Of a stretch of DNA of 64,000 nt, positions 14,267-25,096 are shown one piece after another. Location: positions 62,001 through 126,000 of the forward strand of contig JALNQF010000110.1 in the NCBI GenBank assembly GCA_028456385.1, given 5' to 3'. Under the pieces are notes generated by a model. That model searched no databases. It saw only the letters and a list, made by a program, of their open reading frames with translations, and was not told the origin of the DNA. Made by a program: the position numbers and the translations under genes. Each line of letters opens with the position of its first letter. The stretch's first letter is position 1. This DNA comes from Ophiosphaerella korrae (Eukaryota; Ascomycota; Dothideomycetes; Pleosporales; Phaeosphaeriaceae).

Positions 14267-14911
14267 CGCGCAAGACAAAAGGCAAAAACACAAGCTACGG
14301 CACAAGAGAACCCATATAACAGCAAAATAAAAGCGCTCCAGCTACGGGCATGCGCAAAGGGAGCGACGTGCGTGAAAGGGACAGGACCGAAAGGTGTCTC
14401 CAAGTGGAGGATCAGGATCAGGCACCAGGCCAAGGGCGCTGGTAATGATGCTTAAGGGCGGCTGGGCGGGATGGTCAAGGCCGCGTGGCTGCGGTCAGCG
14501 TGGCTTAGATGTGGTCACTATTCAGCTGTCGCATAAATGCACTGTGATGGCGGAGGACATGAAACCGCGAAATACGAGACGTGCAAACATTGAGGGGCGC
14601 TAGTTGGACATGAATGCTATGCCGCTTCAAGTCAGAGCATGCAAGGCCATCTGGCAGGATTGGCACGTGGGCTGGGCTGGAAGGGTAAGTTGGTGTTGGA
14701 AAGCAAATGTATGAAAAAATGCATATGGTAGAACAGGCATTAGATACGATAGGTAGACCAGATATCTCGAACGGTCAATGGGGACGCATGGTCCGATGGT
14801 CCATGGTGATCTATGCTGCACAATGCTGCCAAGAGTGGTCTGAGCTTCCAGGTTTCGATGTTTCCCATTGTCACCAGCCATAATCGAACTCGCTCCAACC
14901 ACACCGCAAAC
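14267..14911. promoter_or_regulatory. divergent intergenic region, membrane protein / LSM4
   Basis: 645 bp between the two start codons, presumably holding both promoters. The ORFs that cross it have no protein-like character. No specific sites could be assigned. Confidence 0.45.
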
Positions 14912-15396
14912 ATGGTACGTCATATATCCCACCACACAACCAAAGCTGGCACTGACTCCTTACACAGCTTCCACTCGGGCTATTAACTGCTGCCACCGGC
15001 CATCCTATGCTGGTGGAGCTGAAAAGCGGCGAGACCCTCAATGGGCTGCTCATCAATTGCGACACCTGGATGAACCTTACCTTGAGAGAAGTGGTGCAGA
15101 CCAGCGCAGATGGCGACAAGTTCATGCGCCTACCAGAAATATACGTTCGCGGCAGCACAGTCAGTGCATGAGAGTCTCGCACTCGGCTAGATGCTGACGT
15201 GCTACAGATCAAGTACCTACGAGTGCCAGACGAGATTGTGGAGCTGGTCAAGGAACAGCAGGCGAAGGACCAGGCGAATAGGGGCAGTCGAGGCGGACTG
15301 CACCAGCGAGGCGACCGGGGCGACCGAGGGCGGGGTATGCGAGGACGTGGGCGGGGGCGTGGAAGGGGCGGAAGAGGTGACGGCGGGGGTGCATGA
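14912..15396 (+). CDS. LSM4: U6 snRNA-associated Sm-like protein LSm4
   Basis: LSm4 is part of the LSm2-8 ring (U6 snRNA, splicing) and the LSm1-7 ring (mRNA decapping). Exon 1 (14912..14914) contains only the ATG; exons 2 (14968..15159) and 3 (15208..15396) complete a 127-aa protein beginning [20 protein letters not shown]. Sm1 ([19 protein letters not shown]) and Sm2 ([17 protein letters not shown]) motifs are intact, and the Sm2 motif is split by the second intron. The tail is RGG/GRG-rich ([16 protein letters not shown]), as in other LSm4 proteins. The start is decided by the LSm4 N-terminus: without the 53-bp first intron no Met lies in the proper position. Confidence 0.95.
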
Positions 15397-15908
15397 GCCA
15401 TAGCGACTATCAAATCTACGTCGCGAAACGCCCGACATGCATCCATTGGACTGCACTTCAGCAACTCATCTTCATGCCAGGAGCAAATTCCCAACGGAGG
15501 CAATACCAACCATCCCGTCTGGAGAGTGCACCACTATTGTCATTCAGCCATCCCGGTCCTTTTGCTTCGGATGGTGAATGTTACCGCAACGTTTTCCACA
15601 TCAAGGTTGCGTGTGTCATGGTAGAAGACGTTACGCAGTAGGTATACGATACACAGTATACGGCCGAGATCACAAGACCTGAAACAAAATAACCAGTGAA
15701 CTTGACTCAACGAAGCTATTCATCTCTCCTCTCCTGTTACACGTATACCTTGCAGCTGTGGAGTCACCCAAATAAATCCGGTACCGCATCTCGAATATGG
15801 AGCTTGACTTCCATCCTTAACCTCCTTTTGCAATTATTGTTTTTGAACAACACCTGTGCATCCTAACACCAACAGTCTAGTAACACCCCTGAACAAGCCA
15901 TTCGCAAC
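15397..15908. other. intergenic region, no gene seen
   Basis: 512 bp between the LSM4 stop and the SDR relic. It should include the LSM4 3' UTR. No ORF with protein character was found. Confidence 0.5.
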
Positions 15909-16335
15909 ATGACTACTTTCGAAATCTCAGACAGCCATCTCGCCGGCATAAAAGACCAAGTCGGCATCATCACCGGTACAACAGCAAAACAAACAATTCT
16001 CAACATGCTAATCAATCATAGGTGCATCCTCTGGCAGACGACGTGGACGAGCATGGAGATTTGCTGCCGCTCAAGACGAAGATAATGGACTTTAACCTAA
16101 CGGGGTGCATATATACGGTCAAATTGGGAATCCATTATGTCAAGAAGAACCCCGGAGGTGGGAGTGTGGTGGCTACGGGTTCTGTGGCAGGACGGATTAC
16201 AGTACGTATTGAGCCCATCCTTGACCGGGTGGGTCACGTGCCGGGTATGCTTTGACTTACAGACACGGCGTATTCAGAGAAATGGAGAATGGCCCAAAAG
16301 GGGTTTACGCCGTGTTCCAGAAATTGACAGGGTAT
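15909..16335 (+). pseudogene. short-chain dehydrogenase/reductase relic with internal deletion
   Basis: The start MTTFEISDSHLAGIKDQVGI leads into the Rossmann glycine motif (TGASSG) across a putative 48-bp intron (about 15975-16022). After that motif the sequence jumps out of frame to DVDEHGDLLPLKTKIMDFNL...TGCIYTVKLGIHYVKKNPGG, which in the SDR family lies some 70 residues further on. The middle of the Rossmann fold is therefore missing. The catalytic Tyr-x3-Lys region is also unrecognisable; what follows 16200 is only a short NGPKGVYAVFQKL fragment in another frame. The product cannot be a working reductase. The family is probably the NAD-dependent, 15-PGDH-like fungal group. It sits next to an MFS permease and an oxidoreductase, perhaps the remains of a small metabolic set. 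Confidence 0.7.
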
Positions 16336-17676
16336 GTAGGGTAAAGCATTATCCGCGACAGGGTATACTCAGTGACGAAATAATCAAGCCCGATGTATCA
16401 AGGCGATCAATATCTACTACTCTGGTTGGTAAGCACAGCGGACCGTACCGCAGTGGACTCGTTCGATCATGACATGTCAGTCCTGTAGTATCCACTCTGT
16501 ACGGCCAAGATCCGAGATAAGAGAGATCGTGCAATATGCAGATGAGTGGATACTTTTACGCAGTGGCGGCCCCATACATGCCTAATGCTTAATTGTGACC
16601 TCCCTGACTTGGCAACTCGCTGGACGCCGCTAGCGAATGTGGATGCGAAAGCTAGGGAGTGCAGCTCAACGATGTGCCAGCACGCTGTTGCACCGCAGAC
16701 ACTAGTTGCGATAGGTGGTGCCTGCTTGCGGCTCTTGGTCAACTGCGAAAGTAGCCGTTTCCCCCGCGGGCAGCCCTCCCAATCCTCCTCTTAACTCCTA
16801 CGCCTCCTAACAGGCTTCTTTTCTACAGGAAAAGCGAATAATCTAATAATCCTTTATCTTAACTTTAATACTAGCTAAGAAGAAGAAGAAGAAGAAGAAG
16901 AAAGGTCTCTCTTCCAGGCTACAATATTCTTGAAGAAGGGAACTAGATTTTACTTCTTTTCCTATTACATAGCGTAATACTTAGAATCAATCAATAAAAC
17001 TGGGTAGGTCTCTTTTTTACTACATAAAGAGTATTCTACAAAATTATAAGTAGCAAGGGCTTGATTTTATTAAGTTATTATAAAAAGAAGCATTTGTAGC
17101 GGGGTTTTGGTGATCTCGCCTGCGCGGCAAACGGCAGTTGACCATGAGGCTGCATGCACGGCTCCGTCACTCGCCAATGCCGTCTCTCCACTTATGTGCT
17201 ACGAGCCTGACAGACGCAGGTTCGCGATCCGACGTGGTGGTTCGGGATGTTGTCGCCATTAAAAATGCAGGGACGAATACCTACTTATCTACCTGCCCAG
17301 TTGCCCAACCGTATTATTCTCGCCCATTCGGTCCGCTGGCTGAACGTTTTTCCCTAGACTCCTCCCAGCCTCGGGCCATGGCCCAGTTGCGCCTAGGCTT
17401 CCCCATATCGCGGGGTCGCAGCCACAGCTCGCTTTCCCGACCCGATTACACGTGCCGGGGCACGGTATCCGAGGCAGCTGCTCCAATCAGCACCACCCTC
17501 TACCCCGGCTTCGACCAGCGGTCCAGCTAGCACGCGTCCGGAGCTGACCTGGGGCTGGCCTCAGAGCGACTTCGAATTATGCCAAGGGAGCCCAGGTATA
17601 TAGCTGGTCAGGGTGCGCCGATTCGGCTTGCTTTTTCTCTCATCGTCCTTTGTTTGTCTCCGTTTTGCACTTCATC
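16336..17676. other. intergenic region with an AT-rich patch, upstream of the MFS gene
   Basis: No gene seen. 16336-16790 has ordinary composition. 16800-17105 is AT-rich, with TA-rich words and an AAG microsatellite, like a small decayed transposon. 17110-17676 returns to GC-rich sequence and should carry the promoter and 5' UTR of the MFS gene. Confidence 0.5.
16877..16900 (+). repeat. AAG trinucleotide microsatellite, 8 units
   Basis: Eight uninterrupted AAG units in non-coding AT-rich DNA. Confidence 0.95.
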
Positions 17677-19264
17677 ATGACCGACACTGCTGTCAGAGAC
17701 TCGGCCGAGAGACATGCTGCCAGCCATCACGAAGACTTGAAGCAGGATGCCCACCAGATTGCCGAGCGCGGCCACGCTGCTACCGATCAGTATGGGCATT
17801 CGCTCGTCCAATTCGATCCCAAGGCCGAGTCGCGGCTGAGGCTCAAGATCGACTTGTACATCGTTCCGACGGTTGCCTTGTTGTATCTGTTTTGCTTCAT
17901 CGACAGAGCAAACATTGGGAATGCGAGGTTAGCTGGGCTGGAGAAGGATCTCAAGCTCAAGGGGTACGACTACAATGCCGTCCTGTCCGTGTTTTATATC
18001 AGCTACATCATCTTCGAGATCCCGTTGAATATCTGCTGTAAGTGGATCGGGCCGGGCTGGTTCATCCCCATCATCTCGCTGTGCTTCGGCATCACGTCCA
18101 TCGGCACCGCCTTCGTGAGCAACATACACGCCATCTCTGGCGTGCGCTTTCTCCTGGGCATCTTCGAGGCCGGCATGTTGCCAGGCATCGCATACTACAT
18201 GTCCCGCTGGTACCGTCGATCCGAACTCGCCTTCCGGCTCGCCCTCTACATCGTCATGGCCCCGCTCGCAGGCGCCTTTGGCGGCCTCCTCGCCTCCGCC
18301 ATCCTGACGCTCGACTCCTTCGGCTCGCTCACACGCTGGCGCATGATCTTCGCCATCGAAGGCATCATCACCTGCCTCCTCGCTGTCATCTCCTTCTTCA
18401 CCCTAACCGACCGCCCCGAAACCGCGCGGTGGCTCAGCCAAGAAGAAAAAGATCTGGCCATCGCCCGTGTCAAGTCCGAACGTGTAGGTCAAAACGAAGT
18501 CCTCGACAAACTCGACAAAAAGAAGACACTACGTGGTATCTTCAACCCGGTCATCTTGACCACCTCATTTATCTTCCTGCTCGACAACATCACGGTGCAA
18601 GGCCTCGCCTTCTTCGCCCCCACCATCGTCCGCACTATCTACCCCACAAACACAGTCGTCTCGCAGCAACTCCACACCGTCCCGCCCTACATCGTCGGCG
18701 CCTTTTTCACCCTCCTTATCCCCTTCCTCAGCTGGCGTCTCGATCGCCGCACGATCTTGTTCATCGCGGGTGCCCCGCTCATGATGGCTGGGTACATCAT
18801 GGTACGCCCCAGTCCCCCCGCTCCACCTATCCCCTTGCGCTAATTGAGAAACACAGTTCCTAGCCTCCCACAATCCGCAAGTCCGCTACGGCGCCACCTT
18901 CGTCATCGCCTCGGGCGCTTTCTCCTTTGGCGCGCTGTGCAACGCACATGCCTCCGCCAACGTGGTGTCTGACACGGCGCGCGCATCCGCAATCGGCACG
19001 GTCGTTATGTTCGGCAACATTGGCGGGCTCATCTCAACTTGGTCGTTCCTGCCATTCGACGCGCCCAACTTCAGGATTGGGAACGGCCTCAATCTTGCGA
19101 CGAGCAGCACCATTTTGATCGCGAGTGTGCTGCTGCTGCTGTGGATGAAGCGTAGCAACAAGGAGCGCGAGGGCCGGGATGTGGATGCGGAGCTGGCGGG
19201 CAAGAGTGTGAGTGAGATTGAGGATTTGGATTATTTGCATCCCGGGTTTAGGTGGAGGCCTTAG
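17677..19264 (+). CDS. MFS permease, anion:cation symporter (Dal5/Tna1-like) family
   Basis: Exons 17677..18801 and 18857..19264 give 510 aa with about 12 hydrophobic segments. The start MTDTAVRDSAERHAASHHED was preferred to the in-frame Met at 17650 because it lies at the usual distance before TM1. The first half carries DLYIVPTVALLYLFCFIDRAN followed by IGNARLAGLEKDL and YISYIIFEIPLNI, the pattern of the fungal ACS family (allantoate, nicotinate, pantothenate and related carboxylates). A cytosolic loop (TDRPETARWLSQEEKDLAIAR) joins the halves. The second half keeps SFGALCNAHASANVVSDTAR, also typical. Location should be the plasma membrane. Substrate cannot be read from sequence. The downstream oxidoreductase on the same strand might act on the imported compound. 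Confidence 0.92.
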
Positions 19265-19634
19265 GGGATGGATAAGCGTATTGTACTTGAGGGGAATGGG
19301 TTTAGTGGGGGAGGGTAGGGACGCAAGAGTCTAAATGTAGAAAAGCATGTATATGTTTTAAATTGACCATTAATTCATGGCTGGGATTTGTTGCGTAGTG
19401 ACGGTTGGATGCTGGGTTATTATTCTACGTGCGTGGCATCTGTCAAACCAGAATACGCTATTGGCTGGGCTTGATTAGTGAGATGCACGATGACTCGGCT
19501 TTACGCCGACCACTAATCCCTGTCGTACCTCGGCTAGTATCATGACTTTATATCTATCAATCCAGCAAAAAAGCACCATGTCTCATTGGAAAAAAACAGC
19601 CACACTGACACCAATTCCACACACCATACACACC
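19265..19634. other. intergenic region, MFS to oxidoreductase
   Basis: 370 bp holding the MFS 3' UTR and the oxidoreductase promoter. An in-frame upstream Met at 19578 exists, but the conserved N-terminus starts at 19635. No other feature seen. Confidence 0.5.
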
Positions 19635-20835
19635 ATGCCCTCCGCAATTGTGATCCGCCAAATTCCCGGCGCCCGGGGCAAAGTCTACTACCCGCTGGAA
19701 AAAACCAGCATCCCAGAGCCCGCACCAACGGACAACCAAGTACACGCCTTCCCCCCCTCCCACATACACACGTCGTTTGCGCTAAGCCAGTTGTGCGATA
19801 GGCGGTTATTTCCATCAGCGCCGCAGCCCTCAACCACCGCGATCTCTTCATCCGCCAACACCTATACCCAGGCACGGCATTTGGCGTGCCCCTCCTCGCC
19901 GACGGCGTCGGCACCGTGTCGTCCACGGGCGCCCACGCACACGCATGGCGTGGCAAGCGCGTCATACTTAACCCGGGGACAGGCTGGAAGGACGATGCCG
20001 ACGGCCCCGAGCACGCAAAGGGCTACGCCATCATGGGCGGCACCTCGGCGAACCCCGCTGGCACGCTCGCAGACGTCGTCACGCTGGATGCGGGGGAGTT
20101 GGAGCTGTGTCCCGAGCATCTGAGCGATGCTGAAGCGGCTGCGTTGCCGCTCACGGGGCTGACGGCGTGGCGCGCGCTGTGCGTCAAGAGCGGGAATGCG
20201 GTGGCTGGGCGGAATATTCTTGTCACGGGGATTGGTGGAGGGGTCGCAGTGATGGCGCTGTTGTTTGGCGTGGCGCGCGGGTGCAATGTGTGGGTGACGA
20301 GCGGGTCGCGCGCGAAGATCGAGCGTGCTGTTGCGCTGGGTGCGCGCGGCGGTGTCGTGTACAAAGACGCTGGTTGGGAGAAGACGCTGCGTGGTATGTT
20401 GCCTGCCGAGCGGCCGTTCTTGGATGCGATTGTCGATGGAGCGGGAGGTGATGTCGTAGGGAAGGGGGTGAGGTTGCTGAAGGTGCGTATCCATCCCTCG
20501 TCCAACACAATTCGTGTGCTTGTTTCTAATCCGTTGTCTAGCCCGGCGGCGTCATTTCTGTGTACGGCATGACGGTCGGCCCCAAGATGGATTTTCTTAT
20601 GAGCGCTGTTCTACGCAACATCGATGTTCATGGGTCAACCATGGGGTCGCGCAAGGAGTTTGCGGATATGGTGCAGTTTGTGCGCGAGAAGCAGATCAAG
20701 CCTATAGTCAGCAGGACTGTACATGGACTGGATATTGCCAAGATCGAAACGCTGTTTGACGACATGAAGAATGCGAGTCAGTTTGGTAAGTTAGTTGTTA
20801 CGCTAGATGGGGAGAGGGGAGGGAGTAAGTTGTAA
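19635..20835 (+). CDS. MDR-superfamily alcohol dehydrogenase / quinone-oxidoreductase-like protein
   Basis: Exons 19635..19739, 19802..20482 and 20542..20835 give 359 aa starting MPSAIVIRQIPGARGKVYYP. The N-terminal GroES-like domain includes AALNHRDLFIRQHLYP; the Rossmann domain has ILVTGIGGGVAVMALLFGVA followed by the cofactor-specificity loop TSGSRAKIE. The catalytic zinc GHE motif and the four-Cys structural zinc lobe of classical alcohol dehydrogenases are absent, which favours a zinc-free NADPH-dependent reductase related to yeast YogA-type proteins. The C-terminus HGLDIAKIETLFDDMKNASQFGKLVVTLDG is normal for the family. It lies on the same strand as the ACS permease 370 bp upstream. 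The substrate is unknown. Confidence 0.9.
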
Positions 20836-22457
20836 CGCAGATACACATAGCATTACAACTGGAAGACGAACACATCGTAATACGCGTGGTTGGTACTACT
20901 AATTGGTCACTACGTCTGCGGGTGATAGACTACTAAATATTTAGTTGCAGTCAAATTTGGCTTTGGTGTGACGCCATGTGCGCGCTACCTGACGCGGGGT
21001 TAACGGTGTTAAGGTTGAGCGTCCAATCAATGCATACTCGATCGAACGTCAACTACATCACCAACACGTGCAAAGATAAAGAGAGAAATGCATCTAGCCG
21101 TATATACTTATCGTTCTGCCGTAAGCTAACACAAACCGTGAAATTTTAACTTCGCCATTCCAAGGTTATTAGACCCTCTACCCCAACTCAAAAGTCAACC
21201 TGTCAGAAACTAGCCTGAGTATAGCAAATGATGACAAGTAGTGCCAATACATCGAGTACCTTTGGAGAAGTGGAAGGGAAGACTCCTACAGGCTAGATGT
21301 ATATACTTGTCTCGTAAATCCAACCGAGGCTTGATTTGAGCTTGAGTCTGTAGTACTACCTAAGGACTGGGATGTGTGTGTGTGTTTTTTTTTTTTTTTG
21401 AGGGGGGGAGATGGTGAAATAGACACTTTTAATACGCTACAGTATCAAGGGTTACAACAGGGCTTGTTTTAATTACACATTTCTTGCTAGTTTCATCTAT
21501 CATAGGGGTGTTTTTTTGGAGCTTTCTCTCTTACTCTTTCCTTTTTTTTCAGAAGCTTATTTGGATGCGGACAGGTCAAACAACGACACGAATAATTTTG
21601 TTTTAGTATCATAGTCATTGAGCTATCCGCTATTCATGAAACCCCCTTCCCCCTCCAAGTTTTCAAAAATTCTCCTACTAAATTCTCCAGTCAACTCGAC
21701 GTGACTACGACTACTAGTTGCGTCAAAAGGTGATGTTTGAGTAAAAGGCCTTCGTATAGAATCTATAGAATGGGGGGTTTTCATGATTATTTGGTAATAT
21801 TGGTGAAATGATGAAAGAAGTTTAGGCTTTGAGATTATCGATTATATAAATGATCATGGTCTATACTAAGCATATGTCTTCCGAGAGAAGAGCAAACATC
21901 ACATCACCAGCGTAGCCCGTACAGAGATCGAGTTACAACTGTACCTTGATATCGCCCCATCCTAATTCTTTATCCACTCATTGTTACACGACCGAAGCAG
22001 TCCCGAATTCATTCCCATGATATGCGTAGCACAATACTAGCGTGAACACAATATTAGATTGCGGCTGTCCCATCACCGCGGAGTAAGCCATGGTCTACAA
22101 TCACGCACAAAAATTACAACACCGTACAAAGCAAGTGCAGCAGACTTCTCTCCTCCGACCCCTAAGGCTAATTGCTAGACTGTGACTAGTTATAGTGATA
22201 TACTATTCTCCATCCTCATCCTCAATGTAGCCGGTTAGTCATTATCTCGTTGTCAGACTACCCAGCATGTAAGTTGACCCTACCTCACCACCACCATCCA
22301 ACCTCAAACACACAACACAGATAAAATCCATTTTGAATTGAACACACTACTAGACACATTCCGCTACCTCCCGCATCACCAACGTCCACACAGTTCGTTT
22401 CCCAGGCGGGTATTTTGCTCAAATATCCTACATTCAACAAACCCCACTTACACCACA
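20836..22457. other. 1.6-kb intergenic region, no gene seen
   Basis: It lies between convergent genes. No ORF over 60 codons has protein character. It holds a (GT)n-like tract running into a poly-T run near 21371-21398 and several AT-rich patches, and it must contain two 3' UTRs. I saw no recognisable RNA gene. Confidence 0.5.
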
Positions 22458-23267
22458 TCACACAACCGCTTCCTCCCCTTCCTCCCTTATCCCCTTCTCC
22501 CTCCCCTTCCTCCTCCTCATCCTATTTATCTCCGACTCAGATGACGTATGCTCTCCCGGCGGAATCGGGCGCTGCTCTGTGCGCACAGCATCTGGGGGGT
22601 ATCTCGAGTGGTGCATAGGGGCACAGAAGGGGCGATGACTTTTGCCGCGGTCTCGATCGGGCTCTACTGGGCGCGGGGATGGAAACGCATCCCTCTTAGG
22701 GCTGCGGGTGCGCATTCGAGGGTGTGGGAGGATATCGCGGTCGCGCTCGCGCCATGATGGTACTCTGCTTAATTCACGGTGGAAGCGATCCCGGGGGCGG
22801 TATGAGGTGGGGGAGCGCTGGCGGTAGGTGGGATGCGTGTCATGGTTGGGATGTAGCTCGTTATGTCTGGGGTTGAAAGGCGAGAACTCGGCACTGGTGT
22901 CTGAGTGGTTCCATGGGGATACGGGAATTTGGCGTGGACGAGGAAAATCGTTTGAACGATCGTGGTGTGTATACCCCCCGTCGTAACCCCATCCTTCGCG
23001 AGGCCTAGACGCTCTGCGCGGCTCCGAGCGCTCCCAGTAACATGCAGAGGGTTGGCGTTGGTGGGGAGTGTCTGGCTTGTAGCTATCAATTGGTTTGGGT
23101 GCACGCCCAGTGGTGTCTCCGTCATAGCTCGGTTCATCCTGGTACGCGATACTCGCTGCTTCTTTAGCTTTGGCAGCGAGATCTAGGCGCATACGAAACG
23201 TAGCCCAAAATTGCGTAGCCTTGTCCTCGGGCTCTTCGGTCCGCGGTAAATGCGCGCCTTGGTTCAT
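22458..23267 (-). CDS. disordered Arg/Pro/Ser-rich protein, unknown function
   Basis: Single-exon ORF of 269 aa starting MNQGAHLPRTEEPEDKATQF. The first 45 residues (WATFRMRLDLAAKAKEAASI) could form a helix. The rest is low complexity, rich in Arg, Pro, Ser and His with many charged RD/RE pairs, ending in a mixed acidic/basic tail (RRRKGREKGIREEGEEAVV). No known domain is visible. It starts only 97 bp below the stop of the Ctk2-like cyclin gene on the same strand, so the two may share a transcript or this may be a second gene under its own short promoter. The long open frame in a region that otherwise lacks ORFs, plus the structured N-terminus, argue that it is real. Confidence 0.6.
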   Translation of the reverse strand: MNQGAHLPRTEEPEDKATQFWATFRMRLDLAAKAKEAASIAYQDEPSYDGDTTGRAPKPIDSYKPDTPHQRQPSACYWERSEPRRASRPREGWGYDGGYTHHDRSNDFPRPRQIPVSPWNHSDTSAEFSPFNPRHNELHPNHDTHPTYRQRSPTSYRPRDRFHRELSRVPSWRERDRDILPHPRMRTRSPKRDAFPSPRPVEPDRDRGKSHRPFCAPMHHSRYPPDAVRTEQRPIPPGEHTSSESEINRMRRRKGREKGIREEGEEAVV

Positions 23268-23364
23268 GTTGTCTTGATATAATTTTGAGCTGGACTAGTG
23301 GTTGTTTAGCAGGGTCCTGGGCGGGGCAAACAAGGCGAAATCCAAAGGTAAATTCCAATTCAAC

Positions 23365-24616
23365 TTAACGCACTCTGTTTCGTTTGTCCCGATCGTCGGG
23401 CCGGGGTTCGTAGGGCACTTCGACTTCGTATTCTTCTTCCTCGACCTTGTGGTATTTGTCTACTTCGGCGCGCTCATCGCGAGCGCGGGCTGCATCAAGC
23501 ATGAATCTGACAGTGCCGTCCTGGCCGCGGACACCGATTGCGGAAGCTAGTGATTGGCCATTCCTGGGTGAGGTTGTGCTTGGTGTAGCGGGAGTTAGTG
23601 GGCTTGTGGGGTCGATGCCGTTGCGTGACTTGATGCCGTTTGTACTGGTCTGTGCGTTGGCATTCACTTCCGAAGAGTAGAGGGCGTAGCGGGGAATTTG
23701 TGCCGTGGATGCTTCTTGGTTGAGACTAATGCGAATATCGATGAATGTTTCTAGGGTGTAGAGAGGCCCAACGGAGGTTAAAGGACGATGAAGGGTATAT
23801 AAATCCAGAAGATCTAGCAGCGTCTCCATGACCTCAGCTCTGCTGGTTGCCCACTTGGTATATCTTAGAATCCCAGCATCTATCAGTCGTGACGTGTCGA
23901 TATTGTGTAGCCGGGCGGCAAGCTCTAGGCACGCAATGGCAAGTGTTGGTGTCGACTGTTTCACGGGTGCAAGCGTTCTATACATGTCGATGCTTAGATT
24001 CCAGACTGTCTTGGCCTCATTGTTTTGGTCAAACTGGAGAGCTCGTGCAAGTTTGACCATGAGCTTCTGCGGGTATCGATTACGGAAGTCGAAGCCAGCA
24101 CTTTCCAGCATGAGTCGTTCAAGCCCGATGATAAGCTTGGAGTGGTTTTCGAAGCGCTAACTATCGTTAGCATCACCGCGCTCACGCCACGTCCAAAGTG
24201 CCACATACCGGATCATCGCTACTCAAACTCTCGCCAGGTCCAACCTTCAAGTTCCAGTTGGCGCAAAGAATCTCTCTGCTCTTCTTGAGCGTATCCTCAA
24301 TCTTGCATGCAGTAAACAACGCGGCAGCGCTTGCATCGGCCCAATTGTATTCATTATCCGAGTGCAGTAATCTGAACTTGTGGTAATATATGACGGCTGT
24401 GTTGAAAGTCCGAATGGGCAGATTCAGAGCGCGGCGTACTTGGTCGATCCATGCTACGCCCTGGAGACGCACGTTATCCTCTTTCGCATCGCTCATGTTG
24501 ACTTCGGATAGACATTTCTGTATGCGCGACTGCAGTATGTACGGTTTGGCGATCTCAATATAGGACGGATGAGGACCAACGCGATTGCGCTCGGAAGGGG
24601 AGAGAACTGGCGCCAT
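23365..24616 (-). CDS. cyclin, CTD kinase subunit beta (Ctk2-like)
   Basis: Exons 24616..24209 and 24156..23365 give 399 aa. The N-terminus reads NRVGPHPSYIEIAKPYILQS, followed by a cyclin box (VAWIDQVRRALNLPIRTFNT, then ALFTACKIEDTLKKSREIL) and a second, weaker cyclin repeat (TPTLAIACLELAARL). This arrangement fits Ctk2 of the CTDK-I complex, which phosphorylates Ser2 of the RNA polymerase II C-terminal domain and links transcription to mRNA processing. The C-terminus is disordered and then strongly acidic (KVEEEEYEVEVPYEPRP). The close downstream gene on the same strand is the disordered protein. An alternative would be another transcriptional cyclin (K/L/T type), but the N-terminus favours Ctk2. 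Confidence 0.85.
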
Positions 24617-25096
24617 AGTGAGCGCAGACAGTCGTGTCAAAGGGAACAGGCAAGACGCTGGTGCATGAAATAAGTTCACTGAAGTCAGGTGGCCATAGCT
24701 TCAACCACTCTTGGCATTTTTTGTCCATTCTACTACCTTTGCAACCATCACGTCCGAGCAATATTTATAATACCACTGATACAAACAAATTCATAGTCAT
24801 TCAACCTCCGCATTTACCCCACCCTTACTATTACTACAACCTCCAACTCCATGCATTGATCTTCATAACCGCCCGCAGTGGGCTTCCATCCTGTCCAGAC
24901 CGTGTGATCCAAACCACAGGCAGCTTCCCAATCAGCGCCAATCCCTTAATTAAGTCAAGTCTAGTAACTAAGAATGGGGACGTCTCTGATCCCCCAAGAA
25001 CGAAGCTCCAACATTTTGAACTCCAAAATTATAGATGCAAATGCAAGAATCGCTAAAGTGCGCATTACGTCGAGACTGATGAAAGAAATTATTGCC
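24617..25096. promoter_or_regulatory. cyclin upstream region and ERG5 3' flank
   Basis: 480 bp between the cyclin start and the ERG5 stop, both on the minus strand. It should hold the cyclin promoter and ERG5 3' UTR. No gene seen. Confidence 0.45.
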
